Below are positions 1-5,883 of a stretch of 6,230 bases of DNA, in pieces. Position numbers and translations under genes: made by a program. Source of the DNA: Clostridium fungisolvens (GTDB lineage Bacteria; Bacillota; Clostridia; Clostridiales; Clostridiaceae); the NCBI RefSeq assembly GCF_014193895.1, contig NZ_BLZR01000004.1, positions 1-6,230 on the forward strand, given 5' to 3'. The notes beneath the pieces were generated by a model that saw nothing but the letters and a program-made list of their open reading frames with translations, ran no database searches and had not been told where the DNA came from. Position 1 is the stretch's first letter. Each line of letters starts with the position of its first letter.

Positions 1-74
1 TTCACTAGCTCAGTCGGTAGAGCACATGACTTTTAATCATGGTGTCCGGGGTTCGATTCCCCGGTGAGCCACCA
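1..74 (+). tRNA. tRNA-Lys (anticodon TTT), first two bases outside the window
   Basis: This is the lysine tRNA reading AAA/AAG codons. The cloverleaf can be drawn by hand. The D stem is GCTC/GAGC. The anticodon stem CATGA/TCATG (25-29 and 37-41) encloses the loop CTTTTAA with anticodon TTT at 32-34. The T stem CGGGG/CCCCG holds the loop TTCGATT, and the 3' acceptor strand GTGAGCC is followed by A and an encoded CCA ending at 74. The visible 5' acceptor strand TTCAC pairs with GTGAG, allowing one G-U pair, so only the first two bases (expected GG) are missing at the window edge. It may be the last gene of a tRNA or rRNA-tRNA operon, because a terminator follows at once. Confidence 0.97.
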
Positions 75-105
75 AACCTCTGTTTATACAGAGGTTTTTT
101 ATTTT
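75..105 (+). terminator. Intrinsic terminator of the tRNA-Lys transcript
   Basis: AACCTCTG (75-82) pairs perfectly with CAGAGGTT (89-96) around a six-base loop, followed by a T-rich run with one A (97-105). It starts directly after the CCA end of the tRNA, so it ends the tRNA transcription unit. Confidence 0.9.
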
Positions 106-175
106 CTAGAAGATATAATAATATAAGGTTTTAAATAACTGTATAAAATAAATATAGAGTAAAAAATAGATAAAC

Positions 176-217
176 AAAAAGGTTCGCTAATGAAGATGAA
201 ATTAGCGAACCTTTTTT
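176..217. terminator. Strong, potentially bidirectional terminator, probably ending crr
   Basis: GGTTCGCTAAT (181-191) pairs perfectly with ATTAGCGAACC (201-211) around a nine-base loop. The stem is flanked by AAAAA on the left and TTTTTT on the right, so a U-tract follows the hairpin on either strand. On the minus strand it lies about 120 bases beyond the crr stop codon and is the first clear terminator for that gene. On the plus strand it backs up the tRNA terminator. Confidence 0.88.
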
Positions 218-263
218 GTTTTATAATAAAATTTGATATAAGAAAAATATTAAGATTATTAAG

Positions 264-294
264 TAATCCACAGGTGGAATTGAATAATCCACAG
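264..294 (+). repeat. Two direct copies of TAATCCACAG spaced 21 bp
   Basis: TAATCCACAG occurs at 264-273 and 285-294, start to start 21 bases, about two helical turns. The first nine bases differ from the DnaA box TTATCCACA at one position. The copies lie between the crr stop and its terminator. DnaA binding is only a possibility: there are two imperfect boxes and no dnaA, dnaN or AT-rich unwinding arrangement here. Confidence 0.4.
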
Positions 295-336
295 ATTATA
301 TTAAATAATTCTTAGATCTCTTTGTTTTTAGGTTTT

Positions 337-810
337 CTATTTATAAGTTATTATAGTGTCTAATCCTTCTTTTACAGCTGAACCTATAACTGGATTCATT
401 TCTTTTATAACATCAGGATTTGTTATTAGAACTGGTGTTATTAATGAGAAACCTTTACTTTCTACAAATTCTCTATTAACTTTTATGATAGGAGTACCTG
501 CTTTTATTTTTACCCCAGGTTCTATTAATCTTTCAAAACCTTCACCATTTAGAGAAACTGTATCTATTCCTATGTGAACTAGAAGTTCTACTTCTCCTGC
601 GATTGTCATGGCAAAAGCATGATTTGTTTTAAATACTAATGATAATTCACCATCAGCTGGAGCTACAAATATAGATCCGGTGCTATCAATTGCTACTCCA
701 TCTCCAGCCATTTTTTTTGCAAATACTTCATCTGGAACTCTAGATAAATCTATTGTAGTTCCTGCAACTGGTGCGAGAATCTTTATTTCTTTTTTTAGGA
801 ATCCAAACAT
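337..810 (-). CDS. crr: Phosphotransferase-system EIIA component, glucose family (single domain)
   Basis: This cytoplasmic phosphocarrier accepts phosphate from HPr-His and passes it to the EIIB domain of a sugar permease of the glucose/N-acetylglucosamine family. The 157 residues are one EIIA-Glc domain. The motif KTNHAF carries His64, the helper histidine, and LLVHIGIDTVSLNGEGF carries His79, the phosphorylated histidine by family analogy. The N-terminal ILAPVAGTTIDLSRVPDEVF and the segment APADGELSLVF are typical of the fold. Length is close to that of free EIIA-Glc proteins, and no EIIB or EIIC domain is attached, so the permease must be encoded elsewhere. The ATG start is supported by TTAGGAG at 817-823 (minus strand), six bases upstream. 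The gene stands alone, divergent from tldD, behind an antitermination leader. The family assignment is firm, but the sugar it serves cannot be read from EIIA alone. Confidence 0.95.
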   Translation of the reverse strand: MFGFLKKEIKILAPVAGTTIDLSRVPDEVFAKKMAGDGVAIDSTGSIFVAPADGELSLVFKTNHAFAMTIAGEVELLVHIGIDTVSLNGEGFERLIEPGVKIKAGTPIIKVNREFVESKGFSLITPVLITNPDVIKEMNPVIGSAVKEGLDTIITYK

Positions 811-906
811 AATATACTCCTAACTGCACATTATAGTGAAATTAGGAAAACTCACTTCCTTTCAAAAATATAATAATAAAATTAACAAAAAGTTCATAAT
901 TAATAG

Positions 907-938
907 AAAAAGGCATAAGTTTATATAAACTTATGCCT
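907..938 (-). terminator. Leader terminator upstream of crr (antitermination-controlled)
   Basis: AGGCATAAGTTTAT (minus strand, 938-925) is followed immediately by its exact complement (924-911), a 28-base perfect palindrome. On the minus strand it runs into TTTT (910-907), giving five Ts with the last stem base. The plus strand has no U-tract after it, so the terminator works towards crr. It lies within the crr leader, about 100 bases before the start codon, and its 5' arm overlaps the RAT. Transcription should therefore stop here unless the antiterminator forms. Confidence 0.87.
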
Positions 939-956
939 GATTTAACAGTAACACGC
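929..956 (-). promoter_or_regulatory. Ribonucleic antiterminator (RAT), BglG/GlcT family type
   Basis: The minus strand from 956 reads GCGTGTTACTG, loop TTAAAT, then CAGGCATAAGT. It folds like known RAT elements: CTG/CAG closes the loop, UUA faces a single G, TG pairs with CA, a second asymmetric internal loop follows (G versus UAA), and a short GC/GU stem ends the element. The shared core GTTACTG...CAGGCA is the hallmark of RNA targets bound by LicT, SacY, SacT and GlcT. From memory, the CGTGTTACTG and CAGGCAT form is closest to the ptsG RAT bound by GlcT. Bases 929-938 also belong to the terminator, so the two structures exclude each other. The predicted transcript start is about 956-957, so the RAT lies at the very 5' end of the RNA. 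The protein partner is not in this window. Confidence 0.85.
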
Positions 957-962
957 ATTTTA

Positions 963-991
963 ATTATATATTATTATTTGAAGTTAGTCAA
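963..991 (-). promoter_or_regulatory. Sigma-A-type promoter of crr
   Basis: On the minus strand TTGACT (991-986) and a perfect TATAAT (968-963) are separated by 17 bases. The expected transcript start is near 956-957, exactly where the RAT begins. This gives a leader of about 146 bases before the crr ATG. Confidence 0.85.
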
Positions 992-1020
992 TTGTAAACG
1001 GTATTTATTATCGTTATAAA
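992..1020 (+). promoter_or_regulatory. Candidate tldDE promoter, back-to-back with the crr promoter
   Basis: TTGTAA (992-997) and TATAAA (1015-1020) are 17 bases apart, matching the sigma-A hexamers at 4/6 and 5/6 positions. The -35 box directly abuts the -35 box of the opposing crr promoter (986-991). A second candidate is TTGCAT (1052-1057), 17 bases, TAAAAT (1075-1080), closer to tldD but with a weaker -35. The sequence alone cannot decide which is used; both may be. Confidence 0.5.
993..1006 (+). promoter_or_regulatory. Candidate cre site (CcpA catabolite control)
   Basis: TGTAAACGGTATTT matches the cre consensus TGWAANCGNTNWCA at all specified positions except the last two (CA). The left half TGTAAACG is perfect. 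It lies just upstream of the crr -35 box, a position often linked to activation, and overlaps the -35 region of the candidate tldD promoter, a position often linked to repression. Its place next to a sugar-PTS gene makes it plausible, but the degenerate right half leaves doubt. Confidence 0.42.
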
Positions 1021-1100
1021 AATGTATATGTTAAAATATTTTTAAGAAATATTGCATAAGATGGAAACATTAATTAAAATGGTATTATATTACAGATAAA

Positions 1101-1107
1101 AAGGGGG
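1101..1107 (+). promoter_or_regulatory. Ribosome binding site that decides the tldD start
   Basis: AAGGGGG at 1101-1107 touches the ATG at 1108 with no spacing, but is six bases before the in-frame ATG at 1114. Ribosome spacing therefore favours 1114. Confidence 0.8.
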
Positions 1108-1113
1108 ATGCAT

Positions 1114-2499
1114 ATGTTATCCAAAGAAATAATAGGCAAAGTATTATCCCAAGCTTTGAGGAGCGGGGGAGACTTTGCTGAAGTTTTTGTTGAAGATACA
1201 ATGAATAATAATATAACGCTAACTGATGGCAAAGTAGATAGTATAGTTTCAGGGAGAAACTATGGTATAGGTATACGAATATTTAAAGGGTTTAGAAGTG
1301 TATATGCATATACAAATGAAAATAGTTTGAATCACTTGACTGAAGTAGCAGCTAAGGCTGCGTATGCACTTGGAAACATAGATGATAATCTAGACATTAA
1401 CTTGAATCTTATCGAAAGAATAAATTCTAATATTCATCCTATAATCTATGTTCCTTCGTTTATTGAAAGCACTAAGAAGATTGAAAAGATGAAGCTAGCT
1501 TATAAATCAGCTAGAGGATATAGTGAAGAAATAAGTCAAGCTTCTGTAACCTATATGGACAAAGACCAAAAAGTACTTATTGCAAACAGTGAAGGTTTAT
1601 ATACAGAGGATAGAAGAATATGGACTAGGCTAGGAATTAGATCTGTAGCAAGTAATTCTAAAGAAAATCAATTAGGCACAGAAAATCCAGGAAGAATGAT
1701 GGGATTTGAGATGTTTGATGTTGTAGATCCTGAGCATTACGGAAGAGAGGCAAGTAAATCAGCGGTTGCTATGCTTCATGCTAATTATTGTCCAGCTGGT
1801 AAGATGATGGTTGCTATAGAAAACGGCTTTGGAGGAGTTATATTCCATGAGGCCTGTGGGCATTCACTTGAAGCTACATCTGTTGCAAAGGGGAATTCTG
1901 TATTTTGTGATAAGTTAGGTAAACAAATAGCGTCTACAAAGGTGACCGCTATAGATGACGGAACATTACCTAACCTTTGGGGATCATTAAATATAGATGA
2001 TGAGGGAACAAAAACAAGGAAAAATGTACTTATAGAAAATGGAATTTTAAAATCATATATGATAGATAAGTTAAATGCCAGAAGAATGGGGATGGAACCT
2101 ACTGGCAGCTCTAGAAGGGAATCATATAAGTTCGCTCCAACATCTAGGATGACTAACACTTATATAGCAAATGGTAATGATAGAAATGAAGATATAATTA
2201 AGTCTATAGAATATGGCCTATATGCAAAGAAAATGGGTGGGGGCTCAGTTAATCCAATAACAGGAGAGTTTAATTTTGCTGTAGCAGAAGGATATCTAAT
2301 AAGAAATGGTCAAATATCAGAGGCTGTAAGAGGCGGAAGTTTGATTGGTAAAGGTTCTGATATATTAATGGATATAGATATGGTTGGACAAAATCTTGGC
2401 CATGGTCAAGGAATGTGTGGGTCTTTAAGTGGATCTGTTCCAACTAATGTAGGTCAGCCACTGATTAGAGTAAAACAAATAACTGTTGGTGGAAGATAA
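1114..2499 (+). CDS. tldD: Metalloprotease TldD, catalytic subunit of TldD/TldE
   Basis: This is the zinc-protease subunit of the cytoplasmic TldD/TldE heterodimer. In enterobacteria the complex digests unfolded peptides, matures microcin B17 and degrades the antitoxin CcdA. The protein has 461 residues from the chosen ATG, the usual family length. The N-terminal domain includes GRNYGIGIRIFKGFRSVYAY. The catalytic motif HExxxH is present as HEACGHSLEA (His245, Glu246, His250). The C-terminal domain has GGGSVNPITGEFNF (about 375-388) and GMCGSLSGSVPTNVGQP, whose Cys435 matches the third zinc ligand of the family. All expected active-site residues are present, so it should be active. An in-frame ATG lies six bases upstream at 1108, but the ribosome binding site favours 1114. 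tldE follows 13 bases after the stop codon. The substrate in this organism is unknown, and no recognisable peptide precursor lies nearby. Confidence 0.95.
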   Translation: MLSKEIIGKVLSQALRSGGDFAEVFVEDTMNNNITLTDGKVDSIVSGRNYGIGIRIFKGFRSVYAYTNENSLNHLTEVAAKAAYALGNIDDNLDINLNLIERINSNIHPIIYVPSFIESTKKIEKMKLAYKSARGYSEEISQASVTYMDKDQKVLIANSEGLYTEDRRIWTRLGIRSVASNSKENQLGTENPGRMMGFEMFDVVDPEHYGREASKSAVAMLHANYCPAGKMMVAIENGFGGVIFHEACGHSLEATSVAKGNSVFCDKLGKQIASTKVTAIDDGTLPNLWGSLNIDDEGTKTRKNVLIENGILKSYMIDKLNARRMGMEPTGSSRRESYKFAPTSRMTNTYIANGNDRNEDIIKSIEYGLYAKKMGGGSVNPITGEFNFAVAEGYLIRNGQISEAVRGGSLIGKGSDILMDIDMVGQNLGHGQGMCGSLSGSVPTNVGQPLIRVKQITVGGR

Positions 2500-2504
2500 G
2501 GGGG
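2498..2504 (+). promoter_or_regulatory. Ribosome binding site of tldE overlapping the tldD stop codon
   Basis: AAGGGGG shares its two As with the TAA stop of tldD (2497-2499) and lies eight bases before the tldE ATG at 2513. The in-frame TTG at 2486, inside tldD, has no such site in front of it, so ATG 2513 is preferred. The arrangement suggests translational coupling of the two subunits. Confidence 0.8.
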
Positions 2505-2512
2505 AAAACTTT

Positions 2513-3856
2513 ATGGATATAAGACAGTTTAAAGATATAGTTTTTAAGTTCGCTGAAGAATCAGGATTTAGTGAATACGAAATTTATTACTCTAACAAAG
2601 AGAACTTAGAAATAAGAATCTATGAGGGTGAAGTTGATGGGTATGGTCTAAGCAGTACTGGAGGAGTAAGTTTCAGAGGAATTATCAATGGGAAAATAGG
2701 TTATGCATATAGCGAAAGCTTAGATGAAGCTGCTGCTGATATAATTGTAAAAAAAGCTAAAGAAAATGCTGAGCTTTTAGAGAATGAAGATAAAGATTTT
2801 ATATATGGAGAACAAGGGAAATATGAAAGTATTTCAACATATAGTGATGAAATAGATTTACTAACTCCAAGTGAACAAATTAATTTAGCACTTATGCTAG
2901 AGAAGAAGACAAAAGAAGCAAGTAATCTAATTGAAAAAGTTGCTGAATGTGAAGTAGATACCTCTAAATCTGAAGTTGTAATAATAAATTCCAAGGGGTT
3001 AGATTTAAAGAGCAAAAAAACTACTGCTGTAGCATACGTTGATGCAGTAGCTAGAGATGTGAACGGTATGCAAAATGGTATGTCCATTAAGATTAGAACA
3101 AGTATAGGAGAACTAAATCTAGATGAAATTTCTAAGGAAGCTACTAATGATGCTATATCTAAGATTGGTTCAAAGTCAATTAAATCTGGCAAATATAAAG
3201 TATTGATATCTAATTATATGATGGCAACTATATTAGGAACATTTCAAGGCGTCTTTAATGCCGATAATGCTCAAAAAGGACTTTCATTGCTTAGAGGAAA
3301 AGAAGGAGCTACTATAGCTTCTGATATTGTGACTATTACAGATAATCCGATTTTAGAAGGATCTCCTTATTCCACTCCTTTTGATGATGAAGGGGTACCA
3401 ACATATAAAAAATCTATAGTTAATAAAGGGAAGTTTACAACACTTCTTCATAATTTGAAGACTTCAAATAAAGACAATGTAAAGACTACTGGAAATGCCT
3501 CTAAGGCTTCATTTTCCTCACCAGTTACGATTTCGGCTACAAATTTATATATAGAAAAAGGTGAAAAAACTTTTAATTCATTAGTAAATCTTGTTGGTGA
3601 TGGGTTATATATAACTAATCTTCAAGGTATGCATTCAGGTGCAAATGCAATAACAGGAGACTTCTCGTTAGCAGCTAACGGAAGGGTGATAAGAGATGGA
3701 AAACTTGAAGAAGCGGTAGATCAAATAACAGTAGCGGGTAACTTTTTTGATTTGTTAAAAAACATTGAAGAAGTAGGAAGCGATTTTGATTTCTATTACT
3801 CTAATACAGCGAGTCCTTCTGTAATAGTAAGTGAACTCTCAATAGCTGGTTTGTAA
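2513..3856 (+). CDS. tldE: TldE/PmbA, non-catalytic partner subunit of TldD
   Basis: This is the structural partner of TldD. In the characterised complex TldE has the same fold but no metal site, and helps form the enclosed proteolytic chamber. The 447 residues match the PmbA/TldE family length. Visible family features are the N-terminal GGVSFRGIINGKIGYAYSES (about 50-69), FDDEGVP (290-296) before the linker ending in a long beta-rich domain, GANAITGDFSLAANGRVIRDG (about 376-396) and the terminal TVAGNFFDLLKNIEEVGSDF (about 406-425). There is no HExxxH, as expected for TldE and unlike the gene just upstream. It is cotranscribed with tldD, with its ribosome binding site over the tldD stop codon, and is followed by a strong terminator. 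Longer reading from TTG 2486 is possible but poorly supported. It is also annotated as pmbA. Confidence 0.93.
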   Translation: MDIRQFKDIVFKFAEESGFSEYEIYYSNKENLEIRIYEGEVDGYGLSSTGGVSFRGIINGKIGYAYSESLDEAAADIIVKKAKENAELLENEDKDFIYGEQGKYESISTYSDEIDLLTPSEQINLALMLEKKTKEASNLIEKVAECEVDTSKSEVVIINSKGLDLKSKKTTAVAYVDAVARDVNGMQNGMSIKIRTSIGELNLDEISKEATNDAISKIGSKSIKSGKYKVLISNYMMATILGTFQGVFNADNAQKGLSLLRGKEGATIASDIVTITDNPILEGSPYSTPFDDEGVPTYKKSIVNKGKFTTLLHNLKTSNKDNVKTTGNASKASFSSPVTISATNLYIEKGEKTFNSLVNLVGDGLYITNLQGMHSGANAITGDFSLAANGRVIRDGKLEEAVDQITVAGNFFDLLKNIEEVGSDFDFYYSNTASPSVIVSELSIAGL

Positions 3857-3861
3857 AATAT

Positions 3862-3903
3862 AATGCAGATAGTAATCAAATATTTGATTACTATCTGCAT
3901 TTT
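3862..3903. terminator. 40-base perfect palindrome ending tldDE, between convergent genes
   Basis: AATGCAGATAGTAATCAAAT (3862-3881) is followed at once by its exact complement (3882-3901), giving a stem of up to 20 base pairs less the turn. On the plus strand it ends in TTTT (3900-3903), six bases after the tldE stop codon begins the tail. On the minus strand it is followed by TATATTTTA, so it may also stop asnB transcripts, whose stop codon is about 130 bases away. The U-tracts are short and interrupted, but the stem is very stable. Confidence 0.85.
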
Positions 3904-4029
3904 GTATAATTATATAAGGCTATGTTTAGTAATGGGTTGAAATTAAACAGAGCGTTATATTAAATACATAAGCAATATAACAGTATATATTCTATAGATA
4001 AAATTTAGTATTTTTATGCAACTGATATA
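3904..4029. other. Non-coding gap between convergent tldE and asnB
   Basis: AT-rich DNA between the ends of two convergent genes. The only structure seen is an 8-bp inverted repeat, GTTATATT (3954-3961) and AATATAAC (3974-3981), with a 12-base loop and no good U-tract. I see no gene here. Confidence 0.5.
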
Positions 4030-5871
4030 TTATAATTCAAGTTGAACATTATATTCCTTTAACCATATATTCATTTGAACTAGATAAGCTATTAATTGAG
4101 GGCCTGTCATGAGCTGACCATACCATGGAGTTTTGTATGCGTCACCTTTTGTATCAACTATCTCTTGAACCTTCTTCTTATCTATAATATTTAATATAGG
4201 AGAAGTTTTATCGTTTAGTATATCATTCATAGCTTTGCATACTAATGAAGTATATATAGGGTTATGAGTCTTTGGATAAGGACTCTTTTTTCTATATATA
4301 ATATCATCAGGTAATACTCCCTTTAATGATTTTCTCAAAAGCCCTTTTTCTCTATCATCAGCAAATTTTATCTTTTGAGGTAAATTAAAAGCATACTGAA
4401 CTAATCTATAGTCAGCAAATGGAACTCTTACCTCAAGACTATTAGACATACTCATTCTATCTTTTCTGTTTAGCAAGTTGATCATAAACCACTTAATATT
4501 TAGATAGAATAATTCTCTCATTCTAAAATCTAATTTGCTTTCATTATCTAGGTGAGGAACTTGTTTTAAAGTATCTAAATATTCTTGTTGGGTCTTATCT
4601 TCTATAGGTAAGCTCTTTAGATTATCGGATAGAAGAGATTTTCTATCTTTTACAAATCTTGACCAAGGGAATGTTGGTGCATTTATAAGTTCCTCTCGAG
4701 TATACCATGGATACCCACCAAATAGTTCGTCTGCACATTCCCCAGATAAGGCTATAACGAATTTTTTTCTTATTTCCTTGGAAAACAAAAATAAGGATGA
4801 ATCCACATCAGCCATTCCTGGTAGGTCTTTTGCAATTACAGCGTCCTTTAAGGCTGCTGTAAGATCATTATGGTTGAGTAGAACTGTTTTATGATTACTC
4901 TTGATAAATTTAGACATTTGCAATGCCCAATATTGATCTGATGTTGGTTGAAATAATGAAGACTTAAAGAACTTATCATTATCTTCATAGTCTATAGAAT
5001 AGGTTGTAAGAGTTTTGCCTTTACTTCTATATTCTTCTGCTGCTATTGCTGAGATAGCAGAGGAATCAAGTCCGCCAGATAAAAATGTACAAAGAGGAAC
5101 GTCACCTACTAGTTGCCTTTTTATTGCATCTGTAAGTAAGTCCTTAAGATGCTCAGAAGCCTCATCTTCAGTTTCATTGAATTCTTCAGCAGATACCTTC
5201 CAATATTCCTTGATTTTTATTCCATCTGGAGCAATTAGTACATAATTAGCTGGAGAAACCTCTTTGACATCTTTATATATACCACTTCCAAGACAATTAG
5301 CAGGTCCTAAAGCAAAAATTTCAGTTAATCCATCTTTATCTATAATAGGATCTACATAAGGGTGAGCTAATAATGTTTTTATTTCAGAACCAAATATAAA
5401 GGAGTTACCTTTTATGGTATAGAATAAAGGCTTTACTCCTAATGGATCTCTTGCCAAGAACACTCTGTTTTCTTTCTCATCGTATATGGCAAATGCAAAA
5501 ATACCATTTAATTTTGATATGCAGTCAATACCCCAACACATATAAGCGGTAAGTAAAACTTCTGTATCGGAGTAAGCGTCAAATTGAAAGCCCTTATCTA
5601 GTAGTTCTTTTCTTAGATCTTCAGTATTATATAGTTCTCCATTATATATTAAACAATAATTATGGCCACCAAGAGTTTTAACCATTGGTTGTTTTCCACC
5701 CACAGGGTCTACGACCACTAGTCTTCTATGTCCGAAAAGAACGTTATTGGTTGTATAGTATCCATAGCTGTCAGGCCCTCTTAATTTTAAAGTGTCAGTC
5801 ATAGCTTCTATTATTTTATGCTGTTTTGAAATGTCGTTTTTAAAATTCACCCATCCAGCAATTCCGCACAA
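4030..5871 (-). CDS. asnB: Asparagine synthetase, glutamine-hydrolysing (AsnB family)
   Basis: It makes asparagine from aspartate, ATP and glutamine in the cytoplasm. The N-terminal class II glutaminase domain (about 1-205) begins CGIAGW, with Cys2 as nucleophile after Met removal. It carries RGPDS, HRRL (48-51), YNGELYN (76-82) and SDTEV (101-105). The synthetase domain contains the ATP pyrophosphatase loop SGGLDSS (265-271) and LSGECADELFGGY (375-387), followed by LNRKDRMSMSNSLEVRVPF. All catalytic motifs are intact. Length is 613 residues, close to the roughly 614 I recall for Bacillus AsnO (YisO), which it resembles more than the shorter E. coli enzyme. The start is TTG at 5871: the Cys must be residue 2, and AAGGTG lies six bases upstream. 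The ATG at 5886 would add five residues before Cys and overlaps that ribosome binding site. The gene is monocistronic here; no T-box is visible upstream. Confidence 0.95.
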   Translation of the reverse strand: MCGIAGWVNFKNDISKQHKIIEAMTDTLKLRGPDSYGYYTTNNVLFGHRRLVVVDPVGGKQPMVKTLGGHNYCLIYNGELYNTEDLRKELLDKGFQFDAYSDTEVLLTAYMCWGIDCISKLNGIFAFAIYDEKENRVFLARDPLGVKPLFYTIKGNSFIFGSEIKTLLAHPYVDPIIDKDGLTEIFALGPANCLGSGIYKDVKEVSPANYVLIAPDGIKIKEYWKVSAEEFNETEDEASEHLKDLLTDAIKRQLVGDVPLCTFLSGGLDSSAISAIAAEEYRSKGKTLTTYSIDYEDNDKFFKSSLFQPTSDQYWALQMSKFIKSNHKTVLLNHNDLTAALKDAVIAKDLPGMADVDSSLFLFSKEIRKKFVIALSGECADELFGGYPWYTREELINAPTFPWSRFVKDRKSLLSDNLKSLPIEDKTQQEYLDTLKQVPHLDNESKLDFRMRELFYLNIKWFMINLLNRKDRMSMSNSLEVRVPFADYRLVQYAFNLPQKIKFADDREKGLLRKSLKGVLPDDIIYRKKSPYPKTHNPIYTSLVCKAMNDILNDKTSPILNIIDKKKVQEIVDTKGDAYKTPWYGQLMTGPQLIAYLVQMNIWLKEYNVQLEL

Positions 5872-5877
5872 AATTAT

Positions 5878-5883
5878 CACCTT
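5878..5883 (-). promoter_or_regulatory. Ribosome binding site that decides the asnB start
   Basis: AAGGTG on the minus strand lies six bases before TTG 5871-5869 and only begins at the end of the upstream ATG (5886-5884). It supports initiation at TTG, which places the catalytic Cys directly after the initiator Met. Confidence 0.82.

Noticed and set aside
106..217. A small RNA ending at the 176-217 hairpin, with an AT-rich promoter at about 135-150.
   Set aside because: TATA-like hexamers are expected everywhere in this AT-rich DNA, no -35 box is convincing, and the hairpin is explained as a terminator of crr.
356..577. Plus-strand open frame of 73 codons within the crr region.
   Set aside because: It is antisense to the clear EIIA gene and shows no protein family features; it is a shadow of the real gene.
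1785..2159. Minus-strand frame of 124 codons inside tldD.
   Set aside because: It lies opposite the conserved catalytic region of TldD and has no family likeness.
2701..3192. Minus-strand frame of 163 codons inside tldE.
   Set aside because: Its Ser/Ile/Leu-rich composition is what the antisense of this AT-rich gene gives; TldE is well supported on the other strand.
5015..5245. Plus-strand frame of 76 codons inside asnB.
   Set aside because: It is antisense to the ATP-binding region of asparagine synthetase and has no support of its own.
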